A stretch of DNA of 64,000 nucleotides from Fibrobacteria bacterium AD312. Lineage in GTDB: Bacteria; Fibrobacterota; Fibrobacteria; Fibrobacterales; Fibrobacteraceae. Shown here piece by piece: positions 17,986 to 27,981 of this stretch. Positions within the stretch are counted from its first letter, which is position 1. The number at the start of each line of letters is the position of its first letter. The translations under genes and the position numbers were made by a program. The notes under the pieces are model-generated. The model was not told where the DNA came from. It made no database searches and saw only the letters and a program-made list of their open reading frames with translations. Location of the stretch: positions 116,775-180,774 of the forward strand of contig LIUM01000047.1 of assembly GCA_001462345.1 (NCBI GenBank), in the 5' to 3' direction.

Positions 17986-19542
17986 ATGAAAAACCAAAAT
18001 AGAGTCACGCTGAAAGAAGTTCGTTTTCCAATAATTAATGTGGCACAAGCGATTGCCTTAGATCGTTCACATAAAGGAACATCCTTAAAAAAAGGGTATG
18101 CTTTAATGGAAGAAGCAGGCGAGGCTCTTTTTGAAAAAATCCAGTCCTTTAGATTTAATCATCAGAGTGAAGCACATAAGCCCGTTTTGATTTTTACTGG
18201 AGGAGGAAATAATGGGGGAGATGGTTTTGTCGCTGCTCGTTTACTGAGAAAAAATAAAATCCCCTATTCCGTTTATGGATTAGTTGATCCTAAAGATTTT
18301 AAAAATGAAGCCTTACTGGCTTATCGTGATTTTATAAAAGCAGGCGGAGAATTCTCTTTAATTATTGATGTTACCAAGTTTGTAATTGAACCATCTTCAG
18401 GTTGTCTCGTTGTAGATGCTTTATTAGGTGTTGGTGCTACGGGAATTTTGCGACCAAGATTTGCAAAACTAGTGGAGACTTTAAATAATTTAAACCTTCC
18501 TATTTTGGCCGTAGATTCTCCGACGATTCCTTTGAGAGCAAATGAAACGCTACTGTTTGGATTCCCTCGTTGTGAGGCTTTCGAGTTAGAAACGGCTTCA
18601 TATTATGGCTCTATTTCACTGGCGCCGTTATCTTATAAAAAATCCTTAACGCAAAAAATTTCTTCTTCCGATTATTGGATTCCTGAATCGAACTATAGGC
18701 AGCTTTTCCCGTGCCGAAATGAGTTCCTCGATAAACGTGCACAGGGAACAGGGCTTCTTATTGCTGGTTCTTTAGGGATGACAGGAGCTCCTTCTTTAGC
18801 AGCCCTTGCGGCATTACGTTCTGGTATAGGTCTTTTATCGATGGCTGTACCTCTTTGCTTGTTAGATATTCTTTCGAGTAAGTTAACAGAACCAGTTCTT
18901 TATCCTATCGGTGATTCAAGCGCACGTGGTTTTTCAGAAAATCAAGTGGATGAGTTGAAGTCTTATTTTAAACATCAAAACGCCATTTGCATTGGGCCAG
19001 GGATTTCTCAAAGAGTCGAAGTAAAAAAGATGGTAATCGACTTATTGCCTTCTTTTACATCTCCAGTGATTTTAGATGCAGACGCTTTAAATGCTCTTGA
19101 GGGCAAACCAGAAAAGCTGCTTTCCTTAAAGGTGCCTGCGATTATCACGCCACATGCTCGTGAATGGGGTCGTCTCTTTGGTCCTTTGCCAACGAAGATA
19201 GAAGATGTCATAAGCGTGGTTAAAGAAAAGGCGTCTCAATATAAAGTGACCATCGTTTTAAAAGGTGTTCCTACTTGTATTGCTTCGTCCAAAGGGGAAG
19301 TTTATTTGGTAGGTAAAGCAAATTCTGGCCTTGCAAAAGGTGGGTCTGGAGATGTGCTCGCTGGGATTATTTTAGCTTTATTAGCGCAGGGCCTTTCGAC
19401 ACTAGAAGCCGCTTTGTTAGGTACTTGGATTCATGCAGAAGCGGGCGAGCATGCGAGAAAGCGATTAGGCTCTTTTAGTATGTTACCTTCAGATGTTATA
19501 GATTCTCTTTCTAGCGTATTTATGAACAAAAAGGACTTATAA
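17986..19542 (+). CDS. nnr: Bifunctional NAD(P)H-hydrate repair enzyme
   Basis: The 518-residue protein joins two repair activities for damaged NADH and NADPH. Residues 1 to about 225 are a YjeF_N-type epimerase domain, with LIFTGGGNNGGDGFVAAR near 70 and VVDALLGVGATG near 140. Residues from about 245 on form an ADP/ATP-dependent NAD(P)H-hydrate dehydratase of the ribokinase-like fold, with LLIAGSLGMTGAPSLAALAA, then LDADALNAL, ITPHAREW and the anion-hole motif KGGSGDVLAGI near 450. Length and order agree with bacterial Nnr. ATG 17986 has no obvious ribosome-binding site. A 290-base gap upstream separates it from gpmI. Confidence 0.95.
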   Translation: MKNQNRVTLKEVRFPIINVAQAIALDRSHKGTSLKKGYALMEEAGEALFEKIQSFRFNHQSEAHKPVLIFTGGGNNGGDGFVAARLLRKNKIPYSVYGLVDPKDFKNEALLAYRDFIKAGGEFSLIIDVTKFVIEPSSGCLVVDALLGVGATGILRPRFAKLVETLNNLNLPILAVDSPTIPLRANETLLFGFPRCEAFELETASYYGSISLAPLSYKKSLTQKISSSDYWIPESNYRQLFPCRNEFLDKRAQGTGLLIAGSLGMTGAPSLAALAALRSGIGLLSMAVPLCLLDILSSKLTEPVLYPIGDSSARGFSENQVDELKSYFKHQNAICIGPGISQRVEVKKMVIDLLPSFTSPVILDADALNALEGKPEKLLSLKVPAIITPHAREWGRLFGPLPTKIEDVISVVKEKASQYKVTIVLKGVPTCIASSKGEVYLVGKANSGLAKGGSGDVLAGIILALLAQGLSTLEAALLGTWIHAEAGEHARKRLGSFSMLPSDVIDSLSSVFMNKKDL

Positions 19543-19749
19543 TACTTTTTTTGATTTCAATGTTTCATTATGTAAAAAGAGGCATTGTAAAAATAGAGGC
19601 TTTGCTATTAACGGGCAAAAAAAGAAAAAAAAGGCGTTTTGATTTGATGATTTTGGGTTGAATCACAAAGAGGTCGCCTTGAACCTGATGAAGAGCCTCT
19701 TTAGCTCTTTTAAAAAGGCAAAACTCATTAATTTTCTACATTGTTTTAT

Positions 19750-22503
19750 ATGCCCGAAAAAAGACTGTTTTTATTAGATTCCTATGCCTTAGCTTTTCGC
19801 ATGTTTTATGCGTATTATAAATCACCTTTAATTAATTCTGCTGGGCTAAATGTCTCGATGGTTCATGGTTATTGGGGAGCGGTTCTTCGAATATTAGATA
19901 CTCATAAGCCAACTCATTTTGCGATAGTTCGAGATGTAAGCGCACCGACGTTTCGTCATGAATTATACCCTGAATATAAAGCGAATCGAGGGCCAATGCC
20001 AGAAGAAATGGTTGTACAAATGCCATTGCTTCAAGAAACACTACTAGCTAGTGGAGCTACTCTTCTTTCGGAACCTGGTTATGAAGCGGATGATGTAATG
20101 GCAAGCGTTGCTGTTGCTGCAGAAAAAGCAGGGTTCGATCAAATATTTATAGTGACTAAAGATAAAGATATGTCTCAAATCGTAAATGAAAAAATTCATT
20201 TATTTCATTTAGAAAAAGGGGCAGAAGGGATTGATTTTGGGCCAGAGCAAGTGCTTGAAAAATATGGGGTGCCGCCTTCTAAAATTCGAGACTACTTGGC
20301 TTTAATGGGAGATAGTTCGGATAATATTCCTGGTGTTCCAAAAATTGGCCCTAAAACAGCCGCTCAATTATTAAACGAATTTGATAATATCGATAACTTA
20401 TATTTGAATCTCGATAAAATATCAAAAAAAGGGTTGCTTGAAAACTTAAGAGAAAATAAGGAAAAAGCATTTCTTTCTCGTGAACTAGTGACGTTACAAA
20501 GCACTCGGGGCTTTTCGGGCACTTTAGAACAATTAGAATATACTGGGCTTAATACAGATGCTTTAACTGATGTTTTTAAGAAAAATGAAATTAATAGTTT
20601 ACTTCGCTTATTAAAACCTATTTCAGATCGTTCGACTCAAAAAACACTCCATACGGAAATGGATTTTTCGAAAGAAGACGTGCCAGAATATATTCTAGTG
20701 GATTCAAATGAAAAATGGGAATCGATGAAGCTAGATTTCGAGTCTAAAAAAGTCATTGCTGTAGATACGGAAACGGATTCTTTATCTTCTATGACAGCAG
20801 GTTTAGTGGGGCTCTGTCTTTCTTGTGATGAAGCGAGAGGCTATTACATTCCTTTAGCACACACCGATGAACTTGGGCTAGAATTAAATAATTTTAATAA
20901 AGAACTCGTTTCAGATTGGTTTACCACTTTATGGAATGACCCTCAAATAGAATGGGTGTTTCATAATGCCAAATTCGATTTGCATATTCTAAAAAGAAGT
21001 TTTGGAATTAACTTAAAAGCAAGAATTAGTGATTCTTTAATTGCCGCTTGGATGTTATCCCCTGGAGATTTGGGGCTTGGACTTGATGAACAAGTGCGTC
21101 GCCATCTACATCATGAGATGATTCCGATTGAAAATTTGATTGGTAGAGGGAAAAATCAAATTACGTTTAATCGTGTTCCTGTCTCGGATGCTTATACTTA
21201 TGGCGCTGAAGATGCTGTTTATACTTTGCGTTTGTGGAATACGCTTTTACCAAAACTCAAAGAACGAGATTATGAAAAATTCTTTTTAGAATTAGAAATG
21301 CCCTGTTTAAAAGTTCTTTTTGAAATGGAAGAAAAAGGGGTTTCTATAGATAGTGAGGAATTAAAAAAACAATCTGCAGAAATAGAATTACGAATTATAG
21401 AATTAGAAAAAGAAATTTATGGAATGGCTGAAGGCGTGGAGTTTAATATTGGTTCTCCAAAACAGCTTGCAGAAGTTTTGTTCGATCATCTTGAATTACC
21501 TGTTATTAAGAAAACGCAGACGGGTCGTAGTACCGATAGTGTTGTTTTAGAAGAATTAAGTGTTGTGGCTCCACACCCAATTGTTTTTGCCATAATGGAA
21601 TATCGAGAAATAAAAAAACTGCAAAGCACTTATCTTTCTGTTTTACCAGAGCTTGTAAATCCAGAGACCAAACGCATTCATACTAGTTTTATTCAATGGG
21701 GTACTGCAACGGGACGTCTTTCGAGCCGTGAACCGAATTTGCAGAATATCCCGATACGTACAGAAGCAGGGAAAAAAATAAGAGCTGCTTTTGTTCCACA
21801 AAAAAAAGACGATTTGATTCTTTCCGTCGACTACTCTCAAATAGAGCTTCGGATGCTTGCCCATTTAAGTGGAGATGAAAAGTTAATTGCCGCTTATAAT
21901 CATGGGGCGGATATTCATACTCAAACAGCGGCTGCCATTTTTAACGTGCCTTTAAGTGAAGTCACTCAAGATCATCGTCGTGATGCAAAAATTGTGAATT
22001 TTGGTGTTCTCTATGGGATGACTGCTTTTAGGCTTGCGCGTGACTTGAAAATATCAAGAACAAGAGCTAAAGAATTTATTGATGATTATTTTTCCCTATA
22101 TCAGGGAGTTCAGCAATTTATTGATAAAACCGTCGCTTTTGCTCATGAAAATGGGTATGTAGAAACTCTAACAGGGCGTCGTCGGTATATTCCTGGAATT
22201 GATTCTCATGATCGAACAGAATGTCAAATGGCGGAACGAATGGCTGTGAATACACCTGTTCAAGGAAGTGCGGCGGATTTGATAAAAATGGCGATGATTC
22301 GTATTGCTAATCGCATAGAAAAAGAGAAACTCCCATTAAAAATGATTTTACAAGTACATGATGAATTAGTATTTGAGTGTCCAAAATCAGAGGTAGAATC
22401 CCTTTCATTAATGGTAAAAGAGGAAATGGAGTCGGCCATGAGTCTTTCTGTTCCGCTCATTGCTTCAGTTGGTTATGGCTCTAATTGGCTAAGGGCGCAT
22501 TAA
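19750..22503 (+). CDS. polA: DNA polymerase I
   Basis: This is full-length Pol I of 917 residues with all three activities. The 5' nuclease domain occupies residues 1 to about 290 (YKANRGPMPEEM, VTKDKDMSQIV, GDSSDNIPGVPKIGPKTA near 187). The 3'-5' proofreading domain appears intact: the D-x-E motif is present in VDTETDS near 337, with HNAKFDLH and a Y-x-x-x-D-like stretch further on. The polymerase palm shows motif A VDYSQIELR near 692, motif B RRDAKIVNFGVLYG near 743 and motif C QVHDELVF near 867. I chose ATG 19750 over the in-frame TTG at 19741. There is no clear Shine-Dalgarno sequence. It functions in Okazaki-fragment maturation and repair synthesis. Confidence 0.97.
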   Translation: MPEKRLFLLDSYALAFRMFYAYYKSPLINSAGLNVSMVHGYWGAVLRILDTHKPTHFAIVRDVSAPTFRHELYPEYKANRGPMPEEMVVQMPLLQETLLASGATLLSEPGYEADDVMASVAVAAEKAGFDQIFIVTKDKDMSQIVNEKIHLFHLEKGAEGIDFGPEQVLEKYGVPPSKIRDYLALMGDSSDNIPGVPKIGPKTAAQLLNEFDNIDNLYLNLDKISKKGLLENLRENKEKAFLSRELVTLQSTRGFSGTLEQLEYTGLNTDALTDVFKKNEINSLLRLLKPISDRSTQKTLHTEMDFSKEDVPEYILVDSNEKWESMKLDFESKKVIAVDTETDSLSSMTAGLVGLCLSCDEARGYYIPLAHTDELGLELNNFNKELVSDWFTTLWNDPQIEWVFHNAKFDLHILKRSFGINLKARISDSLIAAWMLSPGDLGLGLDEQVRRHLHHEMIPIENLIGRGKNQITFNRVPVSDAYTYGAEDAVYTLRLWNTLLPKLKERDYEKFFLELEMPCLKVLFEMEEKGVSIDSEELKKQSAEIELRIIELEKEIYGMAEGVEFNIGSPKQLAEVLFDHLELPVIKKTQTGRSTDSVVLEELSVVAPHPIVFAIMEYREIKKLQSTYLSVLPELVNPETKRIHTSFIQWGTATGRLSSREPNLQNIPIRTEAGKKIRAAFVPQKKDDLILSVDYSQIELRMLAHLSGDEKLIAAYNHGADIHTQTAAAIFNVPLSEVTQDHRRDAKIVNFGVLYGMTAFRLARDLKISRTRAKEFIDDYFSLYQGVQQFIDKTVAFAHENGYVETLTGRRRYIPGIDSHDRTECQMAERMAVNTPVQGSAADLIKMAMIRIANRIEKEKLPLKMILQVHDELVFECPKSEVESLSLMVKEEMESAMSLSVPLIASVGYGSNWLRAH

Positions 22504-22528
22504 ACAAAATTTTGTATTTTAGTTGACT

Positions 22529-23611
22529 ATGAAAAAAGAATGGATAATCATATTAAGTGTATTTATGCTCATCGCTTGTTCTTCTGAACAGAAGAATAAT
22601 TCAAAAAAAGGGCCTGGTAAAGGAAGATCACAAGCACGAACACTCAGTGTCGAAGGCTATTTGGCTTTTCCCAAAGAAGCCATTTCTTCTTCTAAATTAG
22701 CAGGTAATTTATCGGCTTATGATGAAGTGGAATTAAAATCAGAAGTTGCAGGCAAATTGATTTCATTGAAAGTGAAAGACGGAGCCTATGTTAAAAAGGG
22801 ATCATTAATTGCAAAAATTAATGATGCAGAACTTCAAGCTCAATTAAAACAAGCGAATGCTTCCTTAGAACTTGCAAAACAAAAAGAAAATCGTACAAAA
22901 ACTTTATTTGACAAAGAGGGAGCTACTCAAGCGGAGTTAGAAGCGGTGATGGCTGCTAGAGCTTCGGCTGAAGCTTCTGTTGCTTTAATTTACGCTCAAA
23001 TTCAAAAGACAGAAATTAGGGCTCCCTTTTCTGGTTCTTTAGGTATTTTAAAAGTCTCTAGTGGAGAATGGATGACTGCAGGCACAAGCATTGCCACACT
23101 TGCAAATGTTCAAAAACTAAAAGTATCTTTTTCTTTACCTCAGCGATTTGCAACCACTGTTACTAAAGGAACAAAAGTAAAAGTGACTGATTCAGAACGG
23201 GGTATTTCTACAGAAGCAACTGTTCGTGTGTTAGATCCAATCCTTTCTCAAAATAGTAGAAGTCGTCTTGTTCAAGCAGAACTCGATAATAAAGATAATC
23301 AACTGATTGCAGGCTCTTTTGTGGAAGTGACTATTCCTTTAGAAACCGATTCTCAAAAAGAGACGTATGATGTACCTGCAGAAGCGGTGACTTTAGACGA
23401 TAAAGGCCCTTATGTTTTTGTCGCTGAAGGTGGAAAAGCAACGCAGCGTTATGTCACTACGGGTTTAAGAACTCCAATTTCCATTACCATTCTAGATGGT
23501 CTAAATCGAGGCGATACGGTCATTGTGTCTGGCATGATGTCTGTGCGTCAGGGTGTTTCTGTTCAGATTAAAGATTGGCGTGGTCAGATGAACTATGAGG
23601 TAAAACAGTGA
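22529..23611 (+). CDS. RND efflux periplasmic adaptor (membrane-fusion lipoprotein)
   Basis: The 360-residue protein has a lipoprotein signal with lipobox LIAC near residue 17, followed by a short polar linker. A split biotinyl-lipoyl domain is seen as VELKSEVAGKLISLKVKDGAYVKKG near 70 and TEIRAPFSGSLGILKVSSGEWM near 155. These flank an alpha-hairpin rich in Gln, Ala and Glu (about 95-150). A beta-barrel and membrane-proximal domain complete the AcrA/MexA layout. It bridges the inner-membrane pump and the outer-membrane channel. Its stop overlaps the GTG start of the pump gene (GTGA), so the two are translationally coupled. The start is ATG 22529, not the TTG at 22523. It lies 25 bases after polA and may be co-transcribed with it. 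Confidence 0.93.
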   Translation: MKKEWIIILSVFMLIACSSEQKNNSKKGPGKGRSQARTLSVEGYLAFPKEAISSSKLAGNLSAYDEVELKSEVAGKLISLKVKDGAYVKKGSLIAKINDAELQAQLKQANASLELAKQKENRTKTLFDKEGATQAELEAVMAARASAEASVALIYAQIQKTEIRAPFSGSLGILKVSSGEWMTAGTSIATLANVQKLKVSFSLPQRFATTVTKGTKVKVTDSERGISTEATVRVLDPILSQNSRSRLVQAELDNKDNQLIAGSFVEVTIPLETDSQKETYDVPAEAVTLDDKGPYVFVAEGGKATQRYVTTGLRTPISITILDGLNRGDTVIVSGMMSVRQGVSVQIKDWRGQMNYEVKQ

Positions 23612-26600
23612 GTCTCGCACAGGTATCGATTCGTCGCCCTGTATTAATGACTGTTTTAGCCATTGGCGTTATTTTGCTAGGCTTTTTTGGGTATATCAAT
23701 TTGGGCATACGAGAATATCCAAGTGTGGATTCTCCCGTAATTACCGTGACTACATCTTACTCTGGAGCGAATGCCGCTGTTGTGGAAACAGAAGTTACAG
23801 AAGTTTTAGAAGAGGCTATTAATAGTGCTTCGGGAATTAAAACATTGACTTCTGCAAGCCAAGATGGTCGCTCTAGAATTAAAGTGGAGTTTGATGTTGG
23901 TTTTGATATGGAAACGGCGGCAAACGATGTTCGTGACCGAGTGAGTCGCGTACAGAGGCGTTTGCCTGATGCAGCTGATGCTCCAACGATTTCAAAATCC
24001 GATGCCGATGCTCAACCCATATTAATGCTCAGTTTGCTTTCCGATAAACGCGATGCTATGGAAATATCTGAAATAGCAAGAAATCAAGTCAAAGAACGTT
24101 TACAGACGATTACTGGGGTTTCTGAAGTGACTATTTGGGGAGAAAAACGTCCCGTGGTTCGTCTTTGGTTAGATCCTATTAAAATGCAATCACTTCAAGT
24201 GACAGCTTCTGATATTTCAGCTGCTTTAGCCAAAGAAAATTTGGAATTACCAGCAGGTATAATTGAAGGTGAAGCAGTCAATCTTTCCATTCGAACATTA
24301 GGTCGTTTACAAAAGCCTTCTGATTTTTCTGACATTGCAGTAAAGAAAACGAGTGAAGGCGTTATTCGTTTAGCAGACATTGCTGAAATTCATTATGAGC
24401 CAAAAGATCCAAGGACAGGTTGGAAACGAAATGGAAAAAATGTGGTGACCATTGCATTGATTCCACAACCTGGTTCAAACCATGTAGAGATTGCAGATGC
24501 TTATTATAAGCGTTTAGAAGAAATAAAAAGAGACCTCCCAACTGATGTTAAAATGATTCGAGGAATGGATGCGACAAAGAATATTCGAGCCTCCATCAAA
24601 GAAGTTCTAGGCACTCTTGTGATTGCATTTTTACTTGTCGTTTTTATGATATTTGTGTTTTTACGAGAAGTGAGGACAACTTTTATTCCTATGATTGTGA
24701 TACCTGTAGCAATTATAGGATCCTTCTTTGTTCTTTATTTATTTGATTTTTCTATCAATGTTTTGACATTACTCGCGATGGTTTTGGCTATTGGTCTTGT
24801 GGTAGATGATGCTATTGTGATTGTTGAAAATATTTACCATAAGATTGAAAATAAAATGGCACCAAAACAAGCGGCTGTTGCTGGGACTAACGAAATCTTT
24901 TTTGCTGTAATAGCTACATCTGTTGTTCTAATGGCTGTTTTTGTTCCAATGCTTTCTTTAGGTGGAACTACGGGGTTGTTATTCAGGGAATTTGTGGCTA
25001 TTATGATAGGCACAGTGTTTATTTCTACATCGATTGCATTGACTTTATCACCTATGCTTTGCTCTAAGTTTTTAAGACACCAGAAAAAGGGGCGTTTATT
25101 CATAATGACAGAACCTTTCTTTCAGGGTTTAAATAAAATTTATTCCCGTATGTTAAAGGCGTTTTTAAGCGTTCGAATATTAATGTTTCCCATTTTATTT
25201 ATTTTGCTTGGCTTGGCTTTATTTTTCTTTAAGGCGCTTCCTCAAGAAATGGCTCCTTTAGAAGATCGAGGCTTTTTTATGGCCCGTTTGTCTTTGCCAG
25301 AGGGCCTTGGAATTGCAAAAACTAGAGCTATTACAGAAGAAATTGTTGATGATATGACCTCTCGCTTAGACCGCACGGATTACGAAGAAATCACCGCTGG
25401 CGCGAATGGAAATAGTTCAATGATACGGGTTGTTTTAAATGAAAACATTAAAGAACGTCGTCCACAAAGTGAATTAGCAAGAACGGTGCAGTCCATGGGA
25501 CAAGAGTATCCCGATGTTCGTTTAATGGTGATTGAACCTCAAGGGCTTTCTTCTCAAAGAGGCGGAATGCCAGTGGATTTTGTTTTACAGGCTCCAAGTA
25601 TTGACGTATTGCGAACATTGGTTCCTGTCTTTTTAGACGAAGCGCAAAAAGACCCGACATTCTCCGTTGTAAATTCTGATTTGAAATTCACAAAACCAGA
25701 ACTCCATATTGAGATACTAAGAGATAAGGCAAGAGAATCGGGTGTCTATGTGGCTGATATCGCTTCTGCTGTAGAACTTGCTTTAGGCGATCAAACGTAT
25801 GGCGATTTTTATATGGATGGTCGTCAATATGATATTATTGGTGCAGTAGGTTTACAATACAGAAACTCTCCTGATTTGATTCGTACGCTATCGGTGAAAA
25901 ATAATAGTGGAGAAATTCTTTCATTAGATAATTTTGTGACCTTATCTGAGAAAGCGGCTGCTCCTTCTCTTCCTCGTTATAATCGTTTTAGTTCCGCGAC
26001 GATTTCAGCGGGTCTTGTGGAAGGGAAAACCGTAGGCGATGGCGTTGCAGCGATGCGAGCCATTGCGGCAAGAGTCCTAAAAGATTATCCAAGTGTTTCT
26101 ACGGATTTAGCTGGAACTTCAAAAGAATTTGAAGAAAGTTCTTCTGGACTCTTCCTAACTTTTTTGCTTGCGTTAGCGGTTGTCTTTTTAGTACTAGCAG
26201 GGCAATTTGAAAGTTTCCGCTCTCCTTTCATTACTCTTTTCACAGTTCCATTAGCTTTAGTCGGAGCGTTGTCGGCTCTTTATATATTCAACATTTCAAT
26301 CAATATTTTTAGTGAAATCGCTCTTATTTTATTAATTGGATTAGTCACTAAAAATGGAATTCTAATTGTAGAATTTGCAAATCAAATTTCAGAAAACACG
26401 GGGTGTTCTCGCTTAGAAGCTGCACGTTTAGCGGGAGAACGCCGTTTTAGGCCTATATTAATGACAAGTTTTTCCACTATATTAGGGTCAGTTCCTTTAA
26501 TCATGACTGGAACACCGAGCCGCGTTTCTATGGGTGTGGCTATTGTCGGAGGCCTTACTTTTGCAACGTTACTGTCTCTATTTATAGTTCCCGCAGCCTA

Positions 26601-27981
26601 TTCTTTCTTTGCTGGAAAAGTGGAAAAGATATCGCTCGATGCTTCCAAAATGGCTGGTTTTTTATTGCCACTTGTTGGTATCGGTTTGTTGTTAGTACCT
26701 GCTCCAGCTTTTGCTCAAGATTCCAAATTATTAATGCCCACAGAAGCCGTTCAAATGGCACTTTCAAAAAATCACTCGGTATTAATGGCAGAAGAAGATT
26801 TGAAAGGGGCTCAACAATCGGCTTCTCTTGGAGCGAATGGATTATTACCAACGCTGGATTTAGCAGCATCCAGAAATTATTCTTACGGAGACCAAAATTC
26901 TACTACTCAGGCAGGAGTTTTTTCAGAAATCAATGGAGATCTTTCTGTACAAGACCGGTTGTCTCTCACCCTCAATTATCGATTATTTGAAGGCTTTGCC
27001 TCTTGGAATACGTATCAAGCGAGCAAGATGCAAAGAAAAATAAAAGAGATGGCATTACAAGAAGAAAAAAATAAAACAGCGAAGTCTGTTTTAGATGCCT
27101 ACTATCAATCGGTACTAGCGAAAGAATCTTATCGAGTTGCAGAAGAAAACTTAAAACTTTCTGAATCTCGTCGTACCTTGACTCAAAATAAGCAAGAAGC
27201 AGGTGCAGCAACTAGATTAGATTATTTATCTGCCCAGATGGATTATGCTACTGATAGTGCTCTTGTGCAAACCGCTTTAATGAATCTCCAAAGTACTTGG
27301 CGCCATTTAGAATTAGAACTCGGTGGAGCATTATCCCCAGAAGAATACCGCCTAATGGATTCTCTTGAGGTTCATTTAGAACCAGCTTGGATGAACCAAA
27401 ATGGTGTGGATGACGTTTATAAAAAGACTATTGAAAAAAATATCGAGATACAACTTGCTTTAACAGAACAAAAAGAAGCCGAGTTAAAACGATCTTCCGC
27501 AAAATCTAATCTTTACCCAAAAGTTGATTTAACGGGCTCTTGGAATTTGGGTGCCTCAGAAGCAGATCTTTCTAACCCAGCAGAATCCTATTCGAGTTCT
27601 TTTCAAGTCGGGGCGTTTTTAAAATGGAACCTTTTCAATGGGCTCTCGGATAATACTCTTTTAGAAAAGGCGAAAATACAAGAACGTATGGCTACGCTTA
27701 AATTAGAGAAACTTCGCTTAAGTTTGAGAACGCAAGTGGCTGATGCCATTGATAAACATTTACGAGCTCTAAAATCTCTTGAACTAGCCCAATCGAATTT
27801 AAAGCTTTCTGCTGAAATCATTACGCTTGCAGAAGAACAATTAAAAGTGGGTGGTATTACGGCTTTTGAATTTAGAGAAAATCAAAATCGGTGGAACTTA
27901 ACTTACAAAGCGGTATTACTTGCAAAAATAGAAGCTCAAATCGCAGAGAATGAGGTTTTATTATTGATGGGCTGGTATTGA
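23608..27981 (+). CDS. Fused RND efflux pump and TolC-like outer-membrane factor
   Basis: A single 1457-codon frame encodes two proteins' worth of sequence. Residues 1 to about 1010 are an AcrB-type pump: IRRPVLMTVLAIGVILLG as TM1, GLVVDDAIVIVEN with the paired Asp of the proton relay near 400, and LVTKNGILIVEF with the relay Lys near 911. They end after TM12 (FIVPAAYSFF). Residues 1015-1036 read as a complete signal peptide, with methionine, a hydrophobic core and a signal-peptidase-I site APAFA before QD. From about 1037 there is a full outer-membrane efflux domain with two repeats, each of a beta strand pair and long coiled-coil helices (EAVQMALSKN; LNYRLFEGF; LKWNLFNGL). Either the chain is cut after A1036, or translation restarts at ATG 26650. 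The start is GTG 23608. Confidence 0.9.
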   Translation: MSLAQVSIRRPVLMTVLAIGVILLGFFGYINLGIREYPSVDSPVITVTTSYSGANAAVVETEVTEVLEEAINSASGIKTLTSASQDGRSRIKVEFDVGFDMETAANDVRDRVSRVQRRLPDAADAPTISKSDADAQPILMLSLLSDKRDAMEISEIARNQVKERLQTITGVSEVTIWGEKRPVVRLWLDPIKMQSLQVTASDISAALAKENLELPAGIIEGEAVNLSIRTLGRLQKPSDFSDIAVKKTSEGVIRLADIAEIHYEPKDPRTGWKRNGKNVVTIALIPQPGSNHVEIADAYYKRLEEIKRDLPTDVKMIRGMDATKNIRASIKEVLGTLVIAFLLVVFMIFVFLREVRTTFIPMIVIPVAIIGSFFVLYLFDFSINVLTLLAMVLAIGLVVDDAIVIVENIYHKIENKMAPKQAAVAGTNEIFFAVIATSVVLMAVFVPMLSLGGTTGLLFREFVAIMIGTVFISTSIALTLSPMLCSKFLRHQKKGRLFIMTEPFFQGLNKIYSRMLKAFLSVRILMFPILFILLGLALFFFKALPQEMAPLEDRGFFMARLSLPEGLGIAKTRAITEEIVDDMTSRLDRTDYEEITAGANGNSSMIRVVLNENIKERRPQSELARTVQSMGQEYPDVRLMVIEPQGLSSQRGGMPVDFVLQAPSIDVLRTLVPVFLDEAQKDPTFSVVNSDLKFTKPELHIEILRDKARESGVYVADIASAVELALGDQTYGDFYMDGRQYDIIGAVGLQYRNSPDLIRTLSVKNNSGEILSLDNFVTLSEKAAAPSLPRYNRFSSATISAGLVEGKTVGDGVAAMRAIAARVLKDYPSVSTDLAGTSKEFEESSSGLFLTFLLALAVVFLVLAGQFESFRSPFITLFTVPLALVGALSALYIFNISINIFSEIALILLIGLVTKNGILIVEFANQISENTGCSRLEAARLAGERRFRPILMTSFSTILGSVPLIMTGTPSRVSMGVAIVGGLTFATLLSLFIVPAAYSFFAGKVEKISLDASKMAGFLLPLVGIGLLLVPAPAFAQDSKLLMPTEAVQMALSKNHSVLMAEEDLKGAQQSASLGANGLLPTLDLAASRNYSYGDQNSTTQAGVFSEINGDLSVQDRLSLTLNYRLFEGFASWNTYQASKMQRKIKEMALQEEKNKTAKSVLDAYYQSVLAKESYRVAEENLKLSESRRTLTQNKQEAGAATRLDYLSAQMDYATDSALVQTALMNLQSTWRHLELELGGALSPEEYRLMDSLEVHLEPAWMNQNGVDDVYKKTIEKNIEIQLALTEQKEAELKRSSAKSNLYPKVDLTGSWNLGASEADLSNPAESYSSSFQVGAFLKWNLFNGLSDNTLLEKAKIQERMATLKLEKLRLSLRTQVADAIDKHLRALKSLELAQSNLKLSAEIITLAEEQLKVGGITAFEFRENQNRWNLTYKAVLLAKIEAQIAENEVLLLMGWY

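Noticed and set aside
19600..19740. Possible small RNA or terminator before polA (AAGGCG with CGCCTT, AAGAGC with GCTCTT)
   Set aside because: The arms are short and widely spaced, and T runs are weak; chance pairing in AT-rich DNA is as likely.
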